A stretch of DNA of 64,000 nt from Stappia sp. 28M-7 (GTDB lineage: Bacteria > Pseudomonadota > Alphaproteobacteria > Rhizobiales > Stappiaceae): positions 1 to 64,000 of the forward strand of contig NZ_JACMIA010000003.1 in the NCBI RefSeq assembly GCF_014252955.1. The letters are read 5' to 3'. Position 1 is the first letter of the stretch; each line of letters starts with the position of its first letter. Shown in pieces: positions 36,327 through 46,193 of the stretch. The notes under the pieces were generated by a model. That model was not told the DNA's origin. It searched no databases and worked only from the letters and a program-made list of their open reading frames with translations. The position numbers and the translations under genes are program-made.

Positions 36327-37157
36327 ATGAGTGACACGCGGATCGACCGCCGCTTCGCGGCATTGCAGGCGGCGAACCGTCCGGCGCTGGTGACCTTCGT
36401 TACCGCTGGCGACCCGGACCTTGCCACCTCCCAGGCGATCCTCGATGCGCTGCCGGCCGCGGGCGCCGACGTCATCGAGCTCGGCATGCCCTTCTCCGAT
36501 CCCATGGCCGAAGGCATTCCCGTGCAGCTCGCCAACCAGCGCGCGCTGGCTGCCGGGCAGACCATGGACAAGACGCTGGACATGGTGCGTGCCTTCCGCC
36601 GCCACGACCAGGACACGCCCATCGTGCTGATGGGCTACTACAATCCGATCTACGTGCGTGATCCCGCCGTTTTCGTCAAAACGGCGGTCGAGGCGGGCGT
36701 CGACGGGCTGATCATCGTCGATATCCCGCCGGAGGCCGACGACGAGCTCTGCCTGCCGGCCATGGCCGCCGGCCTCAATTTCATCCGCCTGACCACGCCG
36801 ACGACTGACGACAAGCGGCTGCCGGCCGTTCTCGCCAACACGTCGGGTTTCGTTTATTACGTATCGGTGACCGGCATCACCGGTGCCACCATCGCCAACC
36901 GCGATCGGGTGACCGAGGCGGTCCGCCGCATCAAGCGCCATACCGCGCTGCCCGTGGCGGTCGGCTTCGGCGTCAAGACGGTGGAGGATGCCGAGGTGAT
37001 CGGTCGCGACGCCGATGGCGTCGTCGTCGGATCGGTGCTGGTGGAAGCGGTGCGCACGAGCCTCGACGGCGAGGGCCGGGCGACGGATGCGACGGTCGAG
37101 GCTGTGGCCTCGGTGGTGCGTTCGCTCGCCGAGGGTGTTGCCCGGGCCCGCGGCTGA
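36327..37157 (+). CDS. trpA: Tryptophan synthase alpha chain
   Basis: 276 residues, TIM barrel. [12 protein letters not shown] near 18 and [13 protein letters not shown] near 50 carry the catalytic Glu and the Asp at position about 59; [10 protein letters not shown] near 175 and VGFGVKT near 212 bind the phosphate. It releases indole from indole-glycerol phosphate for TrpB. Unusually trpB and trpF are not upstream; a catabolic cluster is. trpA, accD and folC are codirectional. Confidence 0.96.
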   Translation: MSDTRIDRRFAALQAANRPALVTFVTAGDPDLATSQAILDALPAAGADVIELGMPFSDPMAEGIPVQLANQRALAAGQTMDKTLDMVRAFRRHDQDTPIVLMGYYNPIYVRDPAVFVKTAVEAGVDGLIIVDIPPEADDELCLPAMAAGLNFIRLTTPTTDDKRLPAVLANTSGFVYYVSVTGITGATIANRDRVTEAVRRIKRHTALPVAVGFGVKTVEDAEVIGRDADGVVVGSVLVEAVRTSLDGEGRATDATVEAVASVVRSLAEGVARARG

Positions 37158-37212
37158 GCCGCATCGGCCGCATGACGGCCGGGAACATGCAAGACAACGG
37201 ACGGTATCTGCC

Positions 37213-38205
37213 TTGAACTGGATCAACAACGTCGTTCGCCCGAAGATTCGTGGCCTGCTGCAGAAGCGGGACGTGCCGGAGAACCTCTGGATCAAGTGCC
37301 CCGAGACCGGCGAGATGGTCTTCCATCGCGATCTCGAGGCGAACCAGTGGGTGGTGCCGAATTCCGGCCACCACATGCGGATTTCCGGCACCCGGCGGCT
37401 CGAGCTGTTTTTCGACGGCGGCACCTTCGAGAAAGTGAAGACGCCCGAGGTCGTGGCCGACCCGCTGAAGTTCCGCGACGAGAAGCGTTATACCGACCGC
37501 CTGCGCGATGCGCGGGCCAAGACCGGGCTCGACGACGCCGTGACGGTTGCGACCGGCAAGCTGCGCGGCATGGACATGACCGCCGCCGTGCAGGACTTCG
37601 CCTTCATGGGCGGCTCGCTGGGCATGGCCGCCGGCGAGGCGGTGCTGACCGGCATGCAGACGGCCGTTGCGCGCAAAACGCCCTTCGTGCTCTTCGTCGC
37701 CTCGGGCGGTGCGCGCATGCAGGAAGGCATCCTGTCCTTGATGCAGATGCCGCGCACCACCGTCGGCGTGCAGATGCTGCGGGATGCGGGCCTGCCCTAC
37801 ATCGTCGTCTTCACCAATCCGACGACCGGCGGCGTGACCGCGTCCTACGCGATGCTGGGCGATGTGCACATGGCCGAGCCGGGTGCGCTGATCGGCTTTG
37901 CCGGTCCCCGCGTCATCGAGCAGACCATCCGCGAGAAGCTCCCCGAGGGCTTCCAGCGCTCCGAGTACCTGCTCGAGCACGGCATGGTCGACATGGTCGT
38001 GCATCGCCACAAGCTGCCGGAGACCATCGCCCGCGTCTGCTCGATTCTGATGAAGGCCGAGGTCAGCCTGCCGGACGAGGAAGAGCTGATGACGCCGCCG
38101 CGCGAAGCCGACGAGGCCAAGGTCTCGCCGGAGCTCGCCCAGGGCCGGGAAACCTCTGCGGTCGCCGACAGCGGCAGCCGCGAGGCCGACGGCGAGAGCC
38201 GCTGA
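37213..38205 (+). CDS. accD: Acetyl-CoA carboxylase carboxyltransferase subunit beta
   Basis: 330 residues. The TTG start at 37213 gives [12 protein letters not shown], the usual alphaproteobacterial N-terminus. The four-Cys zinc ribbon of other AccD proteins is reduced to one Cys: CPETGEM in place of CPSCGEM and VPNSGHHM in place of CPKCGHHM. The crotonase-fold core is intact ([36 protein letters not shown]). With AccA it transfers carboxyl from biotin to acetyl-CoA for fatty acid synthesis. The acidic tail after 290 is low-complexity. Confidence 0.96.
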   Translation: MNWINNVVRPKIRGLLQKRDVPENLWIKCPETGEMVFHRDLEANQWVVPNSGHHMRISGTRRLELFFDGGTFEKVKTPEVVADPLKFRDEKRYTDRLRDARAKTGLDDAVTVATGKLRGMDMTAAVQDFAFMGGSLGMAAGEAVLTGMQTAVARKTPFVLFVASGGARMQEGILSLMQMPRTTVGVQMLRDAGLPYIVVFTNPTTGGVTASYAMLGDVHMAEPGALIGFAGPRVIEQTIREKLPEGFQRSEYLLEHGMVDMVVHRHKLPETIARVCSILMKAEVSLPDEEELMTPPREADEAKVSPELAQGRETSAVADSGSREADGESR

Positions 38206-38230
38206 CGGGGCTGTCGCAGGCGCGACACGG

Positions 38231-38259
38231 GCGGACGCAGCAACGCTTGCCGCGTCCGC
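38231..38259 (+). other. Hairpin between accD and folC
   Basis: GCGGACGC (38231-38238) and GCGTCCGC (38252-38259) around 13 bases, in the 120-base gap between the two genes. No T tract; it may be a processing or partial stop site. Confidence 0.4.
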
Positions 38260-38325
38260 GCATGATCCCGTAACCATGATGGCTGCTGCAGCCGCGGACC
38301 TTCCCGCGGCAGGACGGGCAGGACA

Positions 38326-39636
38326 ATGGACCAGGTAACAGCGATCCTCGACCGACTTCTGGCGCTGCACCCGCGCGAGATCGACCTGTCGCTCGGCCGC
38401 ATGGAGCGTCTGCTCGATGCGCTGGGGCGGCCGCAGGACCGTCTGCCGCCGCTCGTCCACATTGCCGGCACCAACGGCAAGGGCTCTACCACCGCCTTCA
38501 TGCGAGCGATCCTGGAGGCCGCGGGCCTCAAGGTCCATGTCTACACCTCCCCGCATCTGGTGTCCTTCAACGAGCGCATCCGCCTTGCCGGCCGCATCGT
38601 TTCCGACGCGCGGCTGATCGAGGCGCTGGACACCTGCGAGCAGGCCAATGCGGGTGCGGAGATAACCTTCTTCGAGGTCACCACTGCCGCAGCCCTGCTG
38701 CTCTTTGCCGAGGAGCCGGCGGATGTGCTGCTGCTCGAGGTCGGCCTTGGCGGCCGGCTCGACGCCACGAATGTCGTCGATGCCCCGCTGGCCGCCACGA
38801 TCACGCCGCTGTCGATGGATCATGAGCGCTATCTCGGCGAGACGCTGGCGGACATCGCGGCGGAAAAGGCCGGTATCCTCAAGCGCGGCTGCCCGGCGGT
38901 GATCGCCCAGCAGCCGGACGACGCGCTGGACGTGATTTCGCGCATTGCCGCCCGCCTGGGGGCCCCGCTCCAGGTCTTCGGGCAGGATTTCACTGCCTTT
39001 GAGGAAAACGGCCGTCTCGTCTACCAGGACGAGGAGGGGTTGATGGACCTGCCGCTGCCGCGACTGTTCGGCCGGCACCAGATCGTCAACGCGGCCATGG
39101 CCATCGCCTCGCTGCGTGCCGCCGGCCGCTTGCCGGCGCCCGAGGCCATCGAGGCCGGGCTCCTGTCGGTCGACTGGCCGGGCCGCATGCAGCCGCTGAC
39201 GGAAGGTCCGCTCCTCGAGCTGTGCCCGCCGGGCAGCGAGCTCTGGCTCGACGGCGGCCATAATCCGGGGGCCGGCATCACCATCGCGGAAGTGATGGCG
39301 GAGCAGGAAGAGCGCCGGCCGCGGCCGCTCTATCTCGTCTCGGGCATGCTCAAGACCAAGGATCCGGTTGGCTTCTTCCGCCCGTTTGCAGGGCTTGCGC
39401 GCGAGGTCGCCTGCGTGCCGCTGACCACCACCGATGCCGGGCGCGACCCGTCCTGCCTTGCGGGCTCCGCGCGCGAGGCCGGTCTTGCGGCCGAGGCCTA
39501 TGCCTCGCTTGTCGACGCGCTTGCCCATGTGCGAAAGCAGGCTGCCGCCGACGACGTGCCGCCGCGCATCCTGATCTGCGGGTCGCTCTATCTCGCCGGA
39601 GAGGTCCTGGCCCGCAACGGCATGAAGCCGGTCTAG
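38326..39636 (+). CDS. folC: Dihydrofolate synthase / folylpolyglutamate synthase
   Basis: 436 residues, Mur-ligase family. P-loop GTNGKGSTTAF near 49, TSPHLVSFNERIR, FFEVTTAAALLLFAEE and LLEVGLGGRLDATNV are FolC hallmarks; a C-terminal domain with WLDGGHNPGAG follows. It adds glutamate to dihydropteroate and lengthens the polyglutamate tail. The frame is continuous and normal in length. It ends nine bases from the convergent TetR gene. Confidence 0.96.
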   Translation: MDQVTAILDRLLALHPREIDLSLGRMERLLDALGRPQDRLPPLVHIAGTNGKGSTTAFMRAILEAAGLKVHVYTSPHLVSFNERIRLAGRIVSDARLIEALDTCEQANAGAEITFFEVTTAAALLLFAEEPADVLLLEVGLGGRLDATNVVDAPLAATITPLSMDHERYLGETLADIAAEKAGILKRGCPAVIAQQPDDALDVISRIAARLGAPLQVFGQDFTAFEENGRLVYQDEEGLMDLPLPRLFGRHQIVNAAMAIASLRAAGRLPAPEAIEAGLLSVDWPGRMQPLTEGPLLELCPPGSELWLDGGHNPGAGITIAEVMAEQEERRPRPLYLVSGMLKTKDPVGFFRPFAGLAREVACVPLTTTDAGRDPSCLAGSAREAGLAAEAYASLVDALAHVRKQAAADDVPPRILICGSLYLAGEVLARNGMKPV

Positions 39637-39645
39637 GGTTTTCAG

Positions 39646-40260
39646 CTAGTTCCCGGATCCTGCGGTCGCCAACCGGGCAAGGTTGGCCATCGCTGCGTCG
39701 CGCGCGCCTTCCATCCGCTCGCGCCCCGCTCCGCTGCGCGCCATGACCCGCAGTCCCACATAGACCGACAGCAGCATCGTCGCCGTCGACTGGATCTCCG
39801 GCGGCGCAAGCTGTGGTGCGAGTGCCGCGACCGCCTCCGCAAGTGCCCGTTCCAGCTTGTCGAAGCCGCGCGACACCATCGCCTGTGTTTCGGCGTCCTC
39901 GCTCGCCTTGTCTGCCGAGGCGTTGCAGAGAAAGCAGCCGCGCCGGTCTCCCTGGCTCCAGGCCGCATCGATCGGGACGGAGAGGAAGGCAGAGACTCCC
40001 TCCATCGGCGCGACCGCCCGCAGATCGTCTGCCGCGCCATCGACAACCAGGGCTTCGTAGCGGGCAATTGCCTTCAGATACATGGCGTGCTTGTCGCCGA
40101 AAGCGGCGTAGAGGCTGCCCTTTCGCAGGTCGGTTGCCTGCATGATGTCGCGCAGGGATGTCCCTTCGTAACCATGCTCCCAGAACAGCGACATGATCTT
40201 CAGCAGGATTTCGTCCTCGTCGAACTCCCGGGGTCTGCCCATCGCGGTGGTGTCGCGCAT
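39646..40260 (-). CDS. TetR-family repressor
   Basis: 204-205 residues. TetR HTH at about 20-60 (IMSLFWEHGYEGTSLRDIMQATDLRKGSLYAAFGDKHAMYLKA), then a helical ligand domain with one Cys pair (GCFLCNA). The ATG at 40260 is set by the AGGAA upstream and because a longer GTG start at 40293 would translate the operator palindrome. Divergent from a DUF417 membrane protein gene; each side of the gap has a matching palindrome, so it likely represses both. Confidence 0.9.
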   Translation of the reverse strand: MRDTTAMGRPREFDEDEILLKIMSLFWEHGYEGTSLRDIMQATDLRKGSLYAAFGDKHAMYLKAIARYEALVVDGAADDLRAVAPMEGVSAFLSVPIDAAWSQGDRRGCFLCNASADKASEDAETQAMVSRGFDKLERALAEAVAALAPQLAPPEIQSTATMLLSVYVGLRVMARSGAGRERMEGARDAAMANLARLATAGSGN

Positions 40261-40278
40261 TCGTGATTTCCTGTTTGT

Positions 40279-40360
40279 TGACCGATTGGTCACAAAGTCA
40301 CATGTTCACCGCAGCCGACCCGCGTCGCAGTTTCGCGGCCATAAAATGACCTATCGGTCA
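40279..40360. promoter_or_regulatory. Two matching TetR operators
   Basis: TGACCGATTGGTCA (40279-40292) and TGACCTATCGGTCA (40347-40360) are two copies of TGACC-N-AT-N-GGTCA, each with perfect 5-base arms. The first is 18 bases upstream of the TetR start, the second 23 bases before the DUF417 start. The arrangement is what a TetR repressor controlling both divergent genes would need. Confidence 0.8.
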
Positions 40361-40382
40361 AAAAATAGAAAGGAACGACGAG

Positions 40383-40910
40383 ATGTCCAACAGCACTTTA
40401 TCCCATGAGACGGTTCCCGGCGCTGCCGGAGCGGGCGAAACGATCGGCCGCATCGGCCATGCCGGACTTCGGGTCTCCCTGGTGCTGGTCCTCGGCTGGA
40501 TCGGCGCGATGAAGTTCACTGCCTACGAAGCGGGTGCCATCCAGGGGCTGGTGTCGTCGAGCCCCTTCATCAGCTGGCTGAACAGCATTCTCGGTGTCCA
40601 GGGCGTGTCGAACCTGATCGGAACGATCGAGATTCTGACCGCATTGGCGCTGGTTCTCGGCATCTGGTCCGCCCGCATCGGCGCGCTTGGGGCCCTGATG
40701 GCTGCCTCAACCTTCGCGCTGACGCTGACTTTCCTGTTCAGCGCGCCCGGCTGGGAGCCGAGCCTTGGCGGCTTTCCCGCCCTGTCGGTCGTGCCGGGCC
40801 AGTTTCTGCTGAAGGACGCGGTCTTGCTGGCCGGCGCCCTGGTTCTGCTGGGTGAAGCGCTGCAGCGTCTGGCCTGGACCGGTGCGGCCGGTCCGCTTGC
40901 GAGGACCTGA
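40383..40910 (+). CDS. DUF417 (YkgB) family membrane protein
   Basis: 175 residues and four to five membrane segments. VSLVLVLGWIGAMKFTAYEA near 30, then SPFISWL and the PGQFLLKDAVLL stretch are YkgB features. These inner-membrane proteins are linked to stress by oxidants or chlorine compounds in E. coli relatives, without a known activity. AAAGGAACGACG precedes the ATG. Under the divergent TetR repressor; a glutaredoxin gene follows three bases later, so both may be induced together. Confidence 0.85.
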   Translation: MSNSTLSHETVPGAAGAGETIGRIGHAGLRVSLVLVLGWIGAMKFTAYEAGAIQGLVSSSPFISWLNSILGVQGVSNLIGTIEILTALALVLGIWSARIGALGALMAASTFALTLTFLFSAPGWEPSLGGFPALSVVPGQFLLKDAVLLAGALVLLGEALQRLAWTGAAGPLART

Positions 40911-40913
40911 TCC

Positions 40914-41183
40914 ATGGCCGATATCACGATCTACACCAAGAGCTACTGCCCCTATTGCCGGGCCGCCAAGGCCCTGCTTCGGGAGCAAGGCGCCCGTTTC
41001 AAGGAAATCGAGATCTCCGACGAGGAGGCTTTGCGCCGTGAGATGATCGCCCGGTCCGGACGCCACACCGTGCCGCAGATCTTCATAGGCCGGCGACATG
41101 TCGGCGGTCATGACGACCTCGTCGCGCTGCATCGCCGCGGCGGCCTGAAGCCCCTGCTCCTGCAGGCGCAGGCGGCGGGCTGA
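40914..41183 (+). CDS. grxC: Glutaredoxin 3
   Basis: 89 residues, thioredoxin fold with dithiol active site CPYC near residues 12-15, TVPQIFIG near 52 (cis-Pro) and GGHDDLVALH near 64. GrxC-type proteins reduce disulfides with glutathione. The start is three bases after the DUF417 stop, so it is likely in the same TetR-controlled transcript, an unusual setting for a housekeeping glutaredoxin. Confidence 0.92.
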   Translation: MADITIYTKSYCPYCRAAKALLREQGARFKEIEISDEEALRREMIARSGRHTVPQIFIGRRHVGGHDDLVALHRRGGLKPLLLQAQAAG

Positions 41184-41191
41184 ACAAGGTT

Positions 41192-41221
41192 CCGGAGCGG
41201 CCCTTTGCCGGGCGGCTCCGG
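41192..41221. terminator. Hairpin between convergent grxC and coaA
   Basis: CCGGAGC (41192-41198) and GCTCCGG (41215-41221), with an inner GCCC/GGGC extension across one mismatch. In the 41 bases between two convergent stops; no T tract. Confidence 0.5.
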
Positions 41222-41224
41222 CCC

Positions 41225-42199
41225 CTAGAGCTTGCGCAGCCGCACCTCGTTGATCGCGTGGGTATCGGCCTTGCGCAGGATCAGGTCGGCGCGCGGTCGC
41301 GTCGGCAGGATGTTTTCCCGCAGGTTCACGAGGTTGATCTCGTTCCACAGGCCTTCGGCGATGGCCAGCGCCTCGTTGTCGCCCACCTTGGAATACTTGT
41401 TGAAGTAGGAGCCGGGATCGCGGAAGGCGGTCTCGCGCAGCCGCATGAAGCGCGACACGTACCACTCGTGCAGCACGTCCTCCTCCGCGTCGATATAGAT
41501 CGAGAAGTCGAAGAAGTCGGAGACGAAGGGCACTTCCTTGCCGTCGCGCGGCAGGTTGGTCGTCTGCAGGACGTTCAGCCCCTCGAGGATCAGGATGTCC
41601 GGGCGGTCGACCGTGACGAACTGCCCCGGCATCACGTCGTAGTAGAAGTGGGAATAGACCGGTGCGCGCACATGCCGCCGCCCCGCCTTCAGATCCGACA
41701 GGAACTTCAGCAGCGTCGCGCGGTCGTAGCTTTCTGGAAAGCCCTTGCGCCGCATCAGGCCTTCCGCTTCCAGCACGGCGTTGGGATAGAGAAAGCCGTC
41801 GGTGGTGACGAGATCGACCTTCGGGCTTGCCGGCCAGCGGGCCAGCAGCGCCTGCAACAGGCGCGCCGTCGTCGACTTGCCGACCGCGACCGAGCCGGCG
41901 ATGCCGATGACGAAGGGGTTCTTGACGTCGTTTCGACCGAGAAAGCGCGAGGTGGCGCGGTGCAGCTGCTGGGTCGCCTCCACGTAATAGGCAAGCAGCC
42001 GCGACAGCGGCAGCAGGATCGATTCCACCTGGCCGATGGAGACCGGGTCGTTGAGCGACTGCAGGCGCCGGACCTCCGTCGCCGTCAGCGTCATCGGGGT
42101 GTCGGCCCTGAGCTTTGCCCATTCTGCCTCGGTAAAGACCCGGTAGGGCGACAGATCGTCCTCAGTGAACCTGTTGAGGCTGTGTTCCATGGCGACCAT
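41225..42199 (-). CDS. coaA: Pantothenate kinase, type I
   Basis: 324 residues. P-loop [15 protein letters not shown] near 102, TTDGFLYPN near 134 (Asp of the catalytic loop), YDVMPGQFV and [11 protein letters not shown] are typical of prokaryotic CoaA. It phosphorylates pantothenate, the first and feedback-controlled step of CoA synthesis. ATG at 42199 has GAGGA five bases before; an ATG at 42190 is the alternative. Downstream of hisE as in other Hyphomicrobiales. Confidence 0.95.
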   Translation of the reverse strand: MVAMEHSLNRFTEDDLSPYRVFTEAEWAKLRADTPMTLTATEVRRLQSLNDPVSIGQVESILLPLSRLLAYYVEATQQLHRATSRFLGRNDVKNPFVIGIAGSVAVGKSTTARLLQALLARWPASPKVDLVTTDGFLYPNAVLEAEGLMRRKGFPESYDRATLLKFLSDLKAGRRHVRAPVYSHFYYDVMPGQFVTVDRPDILILEGLNVLQTTNLPRDGKEVPFVSDFFDFSIYIDAEEDVLHEWYVSRFMRLRETAFRDPGSYFNKYSKVGDNEALAIAEGLWNEINLVNLRENILPTRPRADLILRKADTHAINEVRLRKL

Positions 42200-42297
42200 G
42201 CAATCCTCGATCCCGCCGGATGTCCGGCCGTTCGCTCGGGAGGCCCGGGGATGATCCCGCGGGTCGCGCCGGGCAGTCCGTCGCAAGGCCCGTCCCG

Positions 42298-42621
42298 TCA
42301 GTCGGGCTTCCGCGACGCCTTCTCCTCCAGGCCCGTCTGCGCCGTGCGGCGCTCCAGCTCTGCCATCACGTCGGCCAGCGGCACGTCGCGCGCCTTGAGC
42401 AGCACCAGGAGGTGGTAGAGCAGGTCGGCGGCCTCGCCGGTCAGCTCGCGCGCATCGCCTGCCACGGCCGCGATCGCGGTTTCCACCGCCTCCTCGCCCA
42501 CCTTCTGGGCGATCTTCGCCGTGCCCTTGCCCATCAGCTTGCGGGTGTAGGAGCTCTCGTCCTCGCTCCGGGCACGCGCCGCGATGATGCGGTCAAGGTC
42601 GGTCAGTGTGAAGCCGGTCAT
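42298..42621 (-). CDS. hisE: Phosphoribosyl-ATP pyrophosphatase
   Basis: 107 residues, all-alpha NTP pyrophosphatase. [24 protein letters not shown] holds the metal-binding Glu pair; [13 protein letters not shown] follows. Second step of histidine synthesis. In the run hisB-DUF2628-hisH-hisA-hisF-hisE-coaA, all minus strand. Confidence 0.95.
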   Translation of the reverse strand: MTGFTLTDLDRIIAARARSEDESSYTRKLMGKGTAKIAQKVGEEAVETAIAAVAGDARELTGEAADLLYHLLVLLKARDVPLADVMAELERRTAQTGLEEKASRKPD

Positions 42622-42696
42622 TGGTCGGACGTCTCCTGCGGCCCTGCGCCGCCCGGCTGGGGCTTTGCATGCGGGCCGGTGTGGCGGGCCAGGGTA

Positions 42697-43476
42697 TCAG
42701 GCCGCGTCGAGCCGCATGGGGATGCCGGCCCGGGCCATGTGTTCCTTGGCCTCGCGGATCGTGTGGGTTCCGAAATGGAAGATCGAAGCGGCGAGCACCG
42801 CCGTCGCATGTCCGTCTCGCACGCCCTCGACCAGATGGTCGAGCGTGCCGACGCCGCCGGACGCGATCACCGGCACCGGCACCGCATCGGCGATGGCGCG
42901 GGTCAGCGCCAGGTTGAAGCCTGTCCGGGTGCCGTCGCGGTCCATCGAGGTGACCAGCAGCTCGCCGGCGCCCAGCTCCACCGCCTTGCGGGCGAACTCG
43001 ACGGCGTCGATGCCGGTCGGCTCGCGCCCGCCATGGGTAAAGATCTCGAAGCGCTCAGCCTCTCCGGGCGCGTTGACCTGCTTGGCGTCGATGGACACGA
43101 CAATGCACTGGGCGCCGAACTTTTCGGCCGCCTCGCGGATGAAATCGGGGTTCTTCACCGCCGCCGTGTTGATCGACACCTTGTCGGCGCCGGCCACCAG
43201 CAGCTTGCGGATGTCCTCGACCCGGCGCACGCCGCCGCCCACGGTCAGCGGCATGAAACAGGCCTCGGCCGTCCGCCGCACCACGTCGAAGATCGTGTCG
43301 CGGTTCTCGTGACTTGCGGTGATGTCGAGGAAACAGAGCTCGTCCGCGCCGGCCGCATCATAGGCCTTCGCAGCCTCCACCGGATCGCCGGCATCGACCA
43401 GATTGACGAAGTTCACGCCCTTGACGACGCGGCCGTCCTTGACGTCCAGACAGGGAATGACACGTGCTTTCAGCAT
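42697..43476 (-). CDS. hisF: Imidazole glycerol phosphate synthase, cyclase subunit
   Basis: 259 residues, TIM barrel. Catalytic Asp in [13 protein letters not shown] near 11 and Asp in VVSIDAK near 130. With HisH it makes imidazole-glycerol phosphate and AICAR from PRFAR and ammonia. Separated from hisA by 99 bases. Confidence 0.96.
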   Translation of the reverse strand: MLKARVIPCLDVKDGRVVKGVNFVNLVDAGDPVEAAKAYDAAGADELCFLDITASHENRDTIFDVVRRTAEACFMPLTVGGGVRRVEDIRKLLVAGADKVSINTAAVKNPDFIREAAEKFGAQCIVVSIDAKQVNAPGEAERFEIFTHGGREPTGIDAVEFARKAVELGAGELLVTSMDRDGTRTGFNLALTRAIADAVPVPVIASGGVGTLDHLVEGVRDGHATAVLAASIFHFGTHTIREAKEHMARAGIPMRLDAA

Positions 43477-43575
43477 GTTAGGCGATTACCCGACGTATTT
43501 CGCGGTCGCAGCATACAGCTCCCGTACCGCCCTGCAAAGCCGGGAAAGCTTGCAAGGGTGCCGGGATCCGGCGGC

Positions 43576-44307
43576 TTACCCAGCGGCAAGGACCTTGAGG
43601 GCTTCGGTGGGATCGAGACGGCCGTCATAGAGCGCCCGGCCCGAGATCGCGCCTTCCAGCACCGCGCAATCGGGTGCGGCGAGGCGCTTCACGTCCTCGA
43701 TGGAGGCAAGACCGCCCGAGGCGATCACCGGGATCGAGGTCGCGCCGGCCAGCTCCAGCGTGCCGTCCCAGTTGATGCCGGCGAGCACGCCGTCGCGGTC
43801 GATGTCGGTATAGATGATCGCGGCAACGCCCGCGTCCTCGAAGCGGCGGGCGAGCTCGATGGCCGACAGTTCGGACGTCTCCGCCCAGCCCTCGACCGCC
43901 ACCTTGCCGCCGCGTGCGTCGATGCCGACGGCAACCCGGCCCGGGAAGGCCTTGCAGGCGGCCTTGACGAGATCGGGATCGCGCACCGCCACCGTGCCGA
44001 GGATCACTCGGGCGATACCCTTGGCGAGCCAGGCTTCCACATGGGCAAGGGTGCGGATGCCGCCGCCCAGCTGCACCGGATTGGTCGTCGCCTTCAGGAT
44101 CGCGTCGACCGCCGCGCCGTTGCGGCTCTCGCCGGCGAAGGCGCCGTCGAGGTCGACCACATGCAAGTAGCTGAAGCCCTGCGTCTGGAAGCTGAGGGCC
44201 TGTGCGGCCGGGTCGTCGTTGAAGACAGTGGCCTGCGCCATGTCGCCGAGCTTCAGGCGGACGCACTGGCCGCCCTTCAGGTCGATGGCGGGAAACAGGA
44301 TGGGCAT
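43576..44307 (-). CDS. hisA: ProFAR isomerase
   Basis: 243 residues, TIM barrel. [14 protein letters not shown] near 5 with the catalytic Asp, [11 protein letters not shown] near 125 with the second Asp, and the phosphate loops GGIRT and ASGGLAS. It isomerises ProFAR to PRFAR. Between hisH and hisF; the start is 31 bases after the hisH stop. Confidence 0.96.
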   Translation of the reverse strand: MPILFPAIDLKGGQCVRLKLGDMAQATVFNDDPAAQALSFQTQGFSYLHVVDLDGAFAGESRNGAAVDAILKATTNPVQLGGGIRTLAHVEAWLAKGIARVILGTVAVRDPDLVKAACKAFPGRVAVGIDARGGKVAVEGWAETSELSAIELARRFEDAGVAAIIYTDIDRDGVLAGINWDGTLELAGATSIPVIASGGLASIEDVKRLAAPDCAVLEGAISGRALYDGRLDPTEALKVLAAG

Positions 44308-44338
44308 GGGTGGTGTTCCGTGTCGTGATGTCGGCCGC

Positions 44339-44989
44339 TTACGGCGCCCACTCGATGAAATTGGCGATCAGCGCAAGGCCGAGCCGCTGGCTCTTTTCCG
44401 GGTGGAACTGGGTGCCCACCATCGTGTCGCGCCCGACGATCGCGGTGATCGACCCGCCGTAGTCGGCCGTCGCGATGACATGCGCCGGGTCCGCCGCCTG
44501 CAAGTGGAAGGAGTGGACGAAATAGGCGTGGAGGCCCTTCTCGCCCGTCTCGATTCCGGCGAGCAGCGGATGATCGGCGAGCTTGCGCACCGTGTTCCAG
44601 CCCATATGCGGGATTTTCAGCTCCGGATCGTCCGGCGTGATCGCGGTGACGTCGCCGGGGATCCAGCCGAAACCCTCGGTCGTCTCGAACTCCAGGCCGC
44701 GGCTCGCCATCAGCTGCATGCCGACGCAAATGCCGAGGAACGGGCGCCCCTTTGCCTCCACCGCCTCGACGAGTGCGGCCTCCATGCCGTCGACCGCGCG
44801 GATGCCACGCCGGCAATCGGCAAAGGCGCCGACGCCCGGCAGCACGATCCGGTCGGCGCGTGCGACCACGTCCGGATCGGCGGTCACCCGGATGGTCGCA
44901 CCGCGGCCATGGGCATGCGCTGCCCGCTCGAAGGCCTTTTCGGCCGAGCGCAGGTTGCCGGAGCCGTAGTCGATGATGGCGATCAGCAT
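44339..44989 (-). CDS. hisH: Imidazole glycerol phosphate synthase, glutaminase subunit
   Basis: 216 residues, class I glutamine amidotransferase. Nucleophile Cys in FLGICVGMQ near 84 and the His/Glu pair in GTQFHPEKS near 197. It delivers ammonia to HisF. N-terminus [17 protein letters not shown] is typical. Follows the DUF2628 gene by 64 bases. Confidence 0.96.
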   Translation of the reverse strand: MLIAIIDYGSGNLRSAEKAFERAAHAHGRGATIRVTADPDVVARADRIVLPGVGAFADCRRGIRAVDGMEAALVEAVEAKGRPFLGICVGMQLMASRGLEFETTEGFGWIPGDVTAITPDDPELKIPHMGWNTVRKLADHPLLAGIETGEKGLHAYFVHSFHLQAADPAHVIATADYGGSITAIVGRDTMVGTQFHPEKSQRLGLALIANFIEWAP

Positions 44990-45053
44990 GGGGTCGTTCC
45001 GTCAGGCAGAAATGCGGGAAATTCGAAAGATGCGGCGCCGCCTCGGCGATGGG

Positions 45054-45578
45054 TCAGCTTCGATGCGGGGCAACGCTCAGGCCCACGACCCGCTCGGCGC
45101 CGATCCGCGGTATGGGGTAGCCGGGTCGATGCGGTGGCGGAGCGTCCGGTTGCGGAGCGCTGCCGCCGGCCTGCAGGTCCTGTGCCTGGCGCTGATGGGC
45201 GGCGAGCCGTGCGAAGAAGCGGCGCTCCGCCTCTTCGCGACCCTGCGCCTCGACGACGGCGACGAAGCGCCAGCCGCGCCGCTCCAGCGTCCAGCGCCAC
45301 AACCCGCGCGCCTCGAAGGCGAAGAGGATCGACAGCCCCGCCATGGCGATGCCGGGCATCGGTCCGCCGATGAACCGCGAGGCGAGCTCCAGGGCGAGGC
45401 CGGCAACCAGATAGACGAGCAAAACCAGCCAGAGCCGCTTCACCAGCAGCCAGGGGAGGGTGAAGAGCAGCGCCAGCCAGCTGAAGCCGTCGCGGATGAA
45501 GACCGTGCGCTGCGCCTCGGCCTCGCCCATCGTCTCGGGCGAGGAACCGGGCGGGATCAGCACCATGTAGATCGCCAT
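45054..45578 (-). CDS. DUF2628 membrane protein in the his cluster
   Basis: 174 residues. N-terminal soluble part, three hydrophobic segments (about 33-52, 54-75, 78-95), a DUF2628 core (RDGFSWLALLFTLPWLLVKRLW) and a Pro-rich tail. Function unknown. The gene sits between hisB and hisH, a place it also holds in other Hyphomicrobiales, so it travels with the histidine operon without a known part in it. Confidence 0.85.
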   Translation of the reverse strand: MAIYMVLIPPGSSPETMGEAEAQRTVFIRDGFSWLALLFTLPWLLVKRLWLVLLVYLVAGLALELASRFIGGPMPGIAMAGLSILFAFEARGLWRWTLERRGWRFVAVVEAQGREEAERRFFARLAAHQRQAQDLQAGGSAPQPDAPPPHRPGYPIPRIGAERVVGLSVAPHRS

Positions 45579-45599
45579 CTGTCCCTCCGTCCGGCGGCC

Positions 45600-46193
45600 T
45601 CAGCCGCCGAGCTGGCCCTTGGTCGAGGGCACGCGCCCGGCCTGCCGCGGGTCCGGCTCGATCGCCTTGCGCAGCGACCGTGCCACGGCCTTGAAGCAGG
45701 TCTCGGCGATGTGGTGGCAGTTGCTGCCCGTCAGGTTGGCGATATGCAGCGTGATGCCGGCATTCATCGCGAAGGCGCGGAAGAACTCCTCGAAGAGCTC
45801 CGTGTCGAAATCGCCGACCTTGTCGCGCGGGAAGGTTACGTCCCAGACGAGAAAGGGGCGGCCCGACACATCGAGGGCGCAGCGGGTCAGCGCCTCGTCC
45901 ATGGCCAGGTGGCAGTCGGCGTAGCGGGTGATGCCGGTCATGTCGCCGAGCGACTGGCGCAGGGCCTGTCCGAGCGCGATGCCGACATCCTCGGCCGTGT
46001 GATGGAAGTCGATATGGGTGTCGCCGCTGGCACGGATCGTCATGTCGATCAGCGAATGCCGGGACAGCTGTTCCAGCATGTGGTCGAGAAAGCCGACTCC
46101 GGTCTGCACCGAATAGGCGCCGGTCCCGTCGAGGACGATCTCGACGTCGATGTCGGTTTCCTTCGTCTTGCGCGAGATCTTCGCGGTGCGCAT
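45600..46193 (-). CDS. hisB: Imidazoleglycerol-phosphate dehydratase
   Basis: 197 residues, dehydratase only (no phosphatase domain). The metal-binding motifs [12 protein letters not shown] near 64 and the later NCHHIAE near 158 are intact; [12 protein letters not shown] is the third. ATG at 46193 chosen from family length; the frame upstream is open but unrelated. First gene of the his operon, divergent from pyrF. Confidence 0.96.
   Translation of the reverse strand: MRTAKISRKTKETDIDVEIVLDGTGAYSVQTGVGFLDHMLEQLSRHSLIDMTIRASGDTHIDFHHTAEDVGIALGQALRQSLGDMTGITRYADCHLAMDEALTRCALDVSGRPFLVWDVTFPRDKVGDFDTELFEEFFRAFAMNAGITLHIANLTGSNCHHIAETCFKAVARSLRKAIEPDPRQAGRVPSTKGQLGG

Noticed and set aside
36973-39528. 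851-codon minus-strand frame opposite accD and folC
   Set aside because: No motif; accD and folC are unambiguous on the plus strand.
40261-40293. Longer GTG start of the TetR gene
   Set aside because: It would translate through a palindromic operator; the ATG at 40260 has a good ribosome site.
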